From Paragorgia papillata (taxonomy: Eukaryota > Cnidaria > Anthozoa > Scleralcyonacea > Coralliidae): a stretch of DNA of 64,000 nucleotides. The stretch covers positions 62,001 through 126,000 of the forward strand of contig JAWNZC010000280.1 in NCBI GenBank assembly GCA_035771165.1. The letters are read 5' to 3'. Numbering within the stretch: the first letter of the stretch is position 1; the number at the start of each line of letters is the position of its first letter. The notes under the pieces are model-generated. The model saw nothing but the letters and a program-made list of their open reading frames with translations, was not told the DNA's origin and did not search any database. This document shows, in pieces, positions 26,301-33,900 of the stretch. A program made the translations under genes and the position numbers.

Positions 26301-29300
26301 TCTTCCGCGAGGGGCGCGCGAGAAGAGGCGGCTGTTTACTCAGGCTAACTTTAAAGAGTGGTCTGCAATATTTCTTATGGTACTTTGAATGAATGAATGA
26401 ATGGATGGAGGATTGATTGCACGGAATATGTAGGAGCCTCAGGGTGGATATAGGTAGCAAAAAAGATTGAAAACCACTGCAAAATCCCTAGTTTACATTA
26501 TGGCTAACATTGATATATACATTACTATATTAAGTGAAAGTTTATTTACAATCTTTTTCATCCTCTCCAAGCAAACAGTGATGTATTCTATCACAGCGCG
26601 ATGCTCCACTTATGCAAAAACCATTGTAACATGTAAACTGATCAGCAGAACAAGTTGAGGAGTCTACAAAGTAACATTTAAAAATAAATAAACTGACCTA
26701 TAGACCAATTGTGAACATGCAATTATTGCGAGTCTAAACAGCTAAACAATAAAACTCAAAAAGTATGTAGTGTGTTGCAAGGTAAATGCCATCTTCTCCA
26801 ATTTAATTGACGAATAATGACCCCAATAAATAACATGTGTAAAAGAGTGTGCATAATGATCAAAATTGTATATCTGGCAAAAACTAGCACACTTACTGCA
26901 TGAATGCTCATCACTTCCATCCTTACAATCTGCATAATTATTGCATTTCCACTCATTCTTGATACAACGGCCATCCCCACATTTGTACTCTGTGTCAAGG
27001 CACGTTTTACGTTTATTTCCTGAAAACAAAGTGCAATGCTTATAGCTCGAATACTTATTAGGTTTCAAATTTATATAGTCATTATGTGCTTCATAAGCAA
27101 TAGTCTTTGCAGACAAGATATATGGCTAAGAAACATTTTCTGTGTATTTGATGAATATATATCTACGAAAAGTCACATTATAGAGTTTTCTCTACTTGTC
27201 CAGTAATCAGGGTCCGAATTAGCGCTCAAAAACAGCTTCGCAATTTTTTTGAAAGATCTCTCGTTAGAATACACATTTTAGGCGCCCCTGAGAGTATGAA
27301 TTTTCAGAACGTCACAAAGCGAATGTGCATGCAGTGATTTAGCGCTGGATAATTAACAGGCCTTCGGACGCGTAAAACGCGTAAATAAATAACTTTGCGC
27401 ATGCGAATCGCACGTGTGTTAAACTGATCAGGTATGGCACTGTAATATGAACGGCAGACCTAACTTTTATATTCTCTACACATCTGTGTTGTCCTTTTTT
27501 AAACGAAAAGAAAGCTGTATTGCTTGAAATCTGTTGTAAGATGTTATCTTCCGCTTTAACGTGTTAGTTTAGTTGTAAAACATACAACCTACATGTACTA
27601 TGCTGTGAAAACTTACTTTACGCTGAAAGACGATATACGTCGGTTGCAAGACTTTACATTGTGAAACCTTACGTTACATTGTGAGACCTTACGTTACATT
27701 GTGAGACCTTACATTACATTGTGAGACCTTACATTACATTGTGAGACACTACGTTACATTGTGAGACCTTATATTACATTGTGAGACCTTACATTACATT
27801 GTGAGACCTTAGGTTACCTTGTGAGACCTTACGTTACATTGTGAGACCTTACATTACGTTGTGAGACCTTACGTTACATTGTGAGACCTTACATTACATT
27901 GTGAGACCTTACGTTACATTGTGAGACCTTACATTACATTGTGAGACCTTACGTTACATTGTGAGACCTTACATAACATTGTGAGACACTACGTTACATT
28001 GTGAGACCTTACGTTACATTGTGAGACCTTACATTACATTGTCAGACCTTACGTTACATTGTGAAACCTTACGTTACATTGTGAGACCTTACGTTACGTT
28101 GTGAGACCTTACGTTACATTGTGAGACCTTACGTTACATTGTGAGACCTTACGTTACATTGTCAGACCTTACGTTGCATTGTGAGACCTTACGTTACATT
28201 GTGAGACCTTACGTTACATTGTGAGACCTTACGTTACATTGTGAGACCTTACATTACATTGTGAGACCTTACGTTACGTTGTGAGACCTTACGTTACATT
28301 GTGAGACCTTACATTACATTGTGAGACCTTACGTTACATTGTGAGACCTTACGTTACATTGTGAGACATTACGTTACATTGTGAGACCTTACGTTACATT
28401 GTGAGACCTTACGTTACATTGTGAAACCTTACATAACATTGTGAGACACTACGTTACATTGTGAGACCTTACGTTACATTGTGAGACCTTACATTACATT
28501 GTCAGACCTTACGTTACATTGTGAAACCTTACGTTACATTGTGAGACCTTACGTTACGTTGTGAGGCCTTACGTTACATTGTGAGACCTTACGTTACATT
28601 GTCAGACCTTACGTTGCATTGTGAGACCTTACGTTACATTGTGAGACCTTACGTTACATTGTGAGACCTTACGTTACATTGTGAGACCTTACATTACATT
28701 GTGAGACCTTACGTTACATTGTGAGACCTTACGTTACATTGTGAGACCTTACGTTACATTGCGAGGTCTTACGTTACATTGTGAGACCTTACGTTACATT
28801 GTGAGACATTACGTTACATTGTGAGACCTTACGTTACATTGTGAGACCTTACGTTACATTGTGAGACCTTACATAACATTGTGAGACACTACGTTACATT
28901 GTGAGACCTTACGTTACATTGTGAGACCTTACATTACATTGTCAGACCTTACATTACATTGTCAGACCTTACGTTACATTGTGAAACCTTACGTTACATT
29001 GTGAGACCTTACGTTACATTGTCAGACCTTACATTACATTGTCAGACCTTACATTACATTGTCAGACCTTACGTTACATTGAGACCTTACGTTACATTGT
29101 GAGACCTTATATTACATTGTGAGACCTTACATTACATTGTGAGACCTTACGTTACGTTGTGAGACCTTACGTTACGTTGTGAGACCTTACATTACATTGT
29201 GAGACCTTACGTTACATTGTGAGACCTTATATTACATTGTGGGACCTTACGTTACATTGTGAGACCTTACATTACATTGTGAGACCTTAAGTTACGTTGT

Positions 29301-30908
29301 GAAACATTACGTTACATTGTGAGACCTTAAGTTACGTTGTGAGACCTTAAGTTACATTGTGAGTCCTTACGTTACATTGTGAGACCTTACATTACATTGT
29401 GAGACCTTATATTACATTGTGAAACATTACGTTACATTGTGAGACCTTACATTACATTGTGAGACCTTACGTTACGTTGTGAAACCTTACATTACATTGT
29501 GAGACCTTACATTACATTGAGACCTTACGGTTACATTGTGAGACCTTACGTTACATTGTGAGACCTTACGTTATGTTATGTTATGAGACCTTACTTTACG
29601 TTATGAGACCTTACGTTTTAATACATTGGGAGACCTTACATTACATTGTGAGACCTCGTGACGTTACATTGCGAGACGTTACGTTGTGAGACGTTACGTT
29701 GTTAGACCTTATACGTACGTTACGTTGTGAACTTGTGAGATCTATAGTGGAACTAATTAGAAATCTATTCCAATCTATTCAATTTTGACAATAGGAATGT
29801 CACCTCGCACGGCAAAATTCGCCAGTGGAAAACCAGCTTTACGTTGTGAGATGTGACATTGCTGAAACTTCCACATATTTTCAAATGAACAATTGAAGAT
29901 GGCTTTTCACACCTGCGATTTAAACTTGTCTCCAAGCGTCTAAATATCCAGCGATTGATTGAATTCTTGTCGAAAACTCCTCGCAGACACAAATCTTAAT
30001 TTCTCAACCTTTTCACCATCTCCACTAAACCTTTTTACAGTATTAAGGTAACGTTCAAATCACATTCCTACTTTTCACGTTCAGCCATATCAAATACACC
30101 TGAGACGCAACCTACACAGCTTTAAACAGCGAGCCGAATGACCAAACCATGAAATGGTGTTATCACGTTTGAAGTGTGATCTTTTTTGACATGCGAGATA
30201 ACAGCTGCAAAGCCGAAACTTAAAGGCAAAACTTTGTGCGTATATCTGGCCAGCCTGATGATTTGGTGATGCGCGTGACACAGCGATTTCGCGAAATATA
30301 TTATATATCGCAATTTTTAAAATCGCTTTGCAATTTGAGTTCATCACTCAGAGTAACACTTTATTTTACACCATAACCCATAGAGATAATGTGGTCTGGA
30401 TGCACATCCTTTGTTTTAGGTTTATTAATATTTAAATAGCATGGTTGACTGATTGAACTGAAATGTTGTTATTGGACAAATATCCTTCATTATACTAAAA
30501 TAGAATGGGTGCAGTGACCGTGGACCGTGCATCTCCCAGACTATATTTTGAATGACTATGTTTACACATGCAGCCATAAACAGTCACAATTAGTCACAAC
30601 TATAAATCCAAACTTTGGAGCTCGTGTACATTTCCATTATTTATTGTATTGAAATTAGAGGCACCAGAAGAGTACAAAATTTATCAACATTTAGTTGCCT
30701 GTATGTCAGTAAATCAACCCACTGGATCATGAATCAGGCATAGCTTGCAATTTCAACAGGGGTGGTGCCAGAGGGGGAGCAGGCAAATACAGACCCCCAC
30801 TGGACACTTAGCCCCTGTTGAGGAAAAAATTATCAGTGTCAGGGGATGACTTGCGAGAAAAATCACAGTCTTAATTCTAAAATGTGAAAAGAGTCTTTGC
30901 TAAGAAAG

Positions 30909-30985
<77 letters not shown>

Positions 30986-33900
30986 CTTAAATATACTTCT
31001 TATATACCATAGCTATAAACAGGCAAGTTAAAAGTCTGAGACTTAAAGAAGTGCTTTGTTTTGTGAGTTGTTAATATAATTATTTTATGATATAATTGAT
31101 AACAATGGAAATTCCATTTCTGACCTTTAAATTGCAAAATTCTTTTGACGGAACATTCCCCTAGACCCCCTATTTTAGCCCCCCCCTGTCAGGGACTTTA
31201 GCCCCCCTGTTGGGACCTTTATCCTTGTGTAGGGGAATTTCTGGCACCCCCCCCCCCCTGAATATTAAATAAACAAGACATATATGTTTTGGTATAACCA
31301 GGAAATGAAAGTGATTAGAAAAACAAAACTAATAATTTGAAAAAACAAAACTAATTACCAACCTCTCACAACAAACTAGAACAGCCAAAACAGCCAAAAT
31401 CAGACCTACAAAACAACTAGTCTTAGCTAGTCTATTTCTTTATCATTAAATCCAAGTGTTCATGTTTTGCTAGCAGGGTGAATTACTTTATAATTGCTTT
31501 GTTGTTCAAAATTATGGATGCAGGCCTATCACTGAGAGGCGTGCGATCGCACGCGCACGCCTCGGCACACGCCTGAAGAACGCGAGGCGTGCGTTTGATC
31601 GCACGCCTCGAAAATTATAAAAATTATAAATTCCGTATTTTTTTTTTATTCGTGAGTTTTGATGTATAAACCAAATGAGGAGACGAAGTGTGAAATAATA
31701 AATGTAACAAGAACAGCCATCACTTATTTATCAGTTAGGCGTTCGACGAATCTGATTTCACATGCCAACACTTTGTTTATATGTAATTGAATGCAATTTG
31801 CAGCGTCAAAAATAAACAGATATTGGTTGACAGTGTTAGGGCCTGACAGCCTGTTCATATGGTCCTGGTAATCGGGTTGGCCCAAGTGAGATCTCGGCTC
31901 ATAGTTATTTTCCTATTAAAACTTTCGTCCCGTTCATATGGATATATAAGCGAGATCTCGTTTATGAAATGCGGCGCGTGCGTTGTTTCAAGTAAACATA
32001 TCAATCAATGTCCGCTAAGCGAGATCTCGGCTCATAGTTATTTCGATTTTTCAAACTTTTAAAGTAAACACATCAATCAATGTCCAATTTCATCCCGGTA
32101 TAGACAGGATGAAAACTACCATGTGAACGCAAGAAATATTAATTCGTCCCGGCAACTGAGCCAGGTCGCTTTAAAATGGCGTCAAAGAAAAAAGGGAATT
32201 CTGTGGAACTAGCCACATTTAATAGTTGGGGAAAAGAAAACATATTTGGCGTGAAAACCGTGAATGATGCGAAAACTGGGCGAAAGATGGTAAATTTTAA
32301 TTGGTGCAAGCTTTGCGCAAAATACAAGAACGCGATCATGAGCAGTCCTCTGATTAAAGGAAGCGGGAAGATTTCTGCGCGTTCTTTTATTGATGGCACA
32401 AACTCTGTGACGAAATTTCAGGTATGTTAAATATACTGGTAACGTACGTTCGAATTCAAACGTAAATTTTTCATTCGAAAGTTGGGTTGACTTTACCAGA
32501 GTATGGTAAACATAAACGTCTTTTGGTTTTGTTAGGTCATGAGACATCTGACTGAATCGAAAGGCCATGTTATTGCCTTAGAAAAAGAGAGAGCGCTAGA
32601 AGAGACAGATCGAATTGTAGAAGACATTGCTGAGGGACCTTCACAGCCGCAAATTGACACAATGTTAGCCAAGGCCAGTCATGATGCCCACTGCAAATTA
32701 CTTGTAACCGCGTTGAACTCGCAATGACTCCAACGATGCCGCTGAAACATTTTTCTGTCCTCAGTAACTATACAGTGTATTTAAAGGAAAACTAGGAAAT
32801 CATATCCGCTATTGTTATTTTTTACGTATCAAAAAACCGTTCAAAAAAAAGTTATTAATATTAACCATTACAGTTACTGAGTAAGACTGCTTTGTTGACT
32901 GTTTTTGAAGTACAAAAATGTCGCACGCCATCGCACGCCTAGGACATCCGAGGCGTGCGAATGCCCGCACGCCTGCGTTTTTACTCAGTGATAGGCCTGA
33001 TGGATGACCTTGGCATTCAGGCAATGCAAATAATAGTATGCAAATTCAACATCAACGCTGAATTTCTTGTTTGTCATTCAGCTGTTGCTAAGAATTAAAT
33101 ACGATGCCATTCGAAAACAATGCCACGACGAGCACCTGTTGGGGGAAAGCAGCTTTATGGAAGTGTAATTTCGCATTAATACTGGCCTCTTATATGATAT
33201 TTTACTATTTTCTCACAGGAAATAATGTCAGAAACCAAAGATGTTTGAAATTTAGAACTGACAAACAATTGCGATGTCAATTCGAAATCAATCCCAAAGG
33301 CAATATACACGCACTAGTAAAATATGGCTTTCACTTTTAATTTCTTAAATACTTCTGGCTGCCTGATGGTGCTGACAAAACATAACTATAACGTGATATG
33401 GAAGCGGTATAATAAAAGACGGAAACATCTTTGGTCATTAAGACCATATGTTAAGACAGGTCCTTAATGAAAAACATGAATGAAAACACCCCCTGGAGTG
33501 ACCAATGAGTTTTCTTTATTGACGAACAAACCTGTCAGCTCCACCACAGCAACACCCACATGAAAAAATATCTTTCTTCTCCTAGAAATCTTTTACAATC
33601 GAACGAGACATTTATAGAAATACTTCTAGTTTATACTATGATATTTTATTCAAATGAATTTATGATAAGTTTAGTGCATTTTTTTATAAAGGATTTCAAA
33701 TAGTGCTAATGCCAAAGATACATAGAAACCTATGAGTGAAGTACTACACTTTCAGTGCAAAATGGCAAAGCAAGTTATGAATATAAGATAGGAATACAAT
33801 GCTAACTATAGCCAGTAGGGGGTTCCTCATAAATCTTCGTTAAGATCAACAGTCGACACCAAATTCATGTTTCTTAACTGAATATGTCAAACTTAAACAC

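Noticed and set aside
27645..29735. Possible CRISPR-like array
   Set aside because: Units are contiguous 20-mers with no spacers, in an animal intron; it is a satellite.
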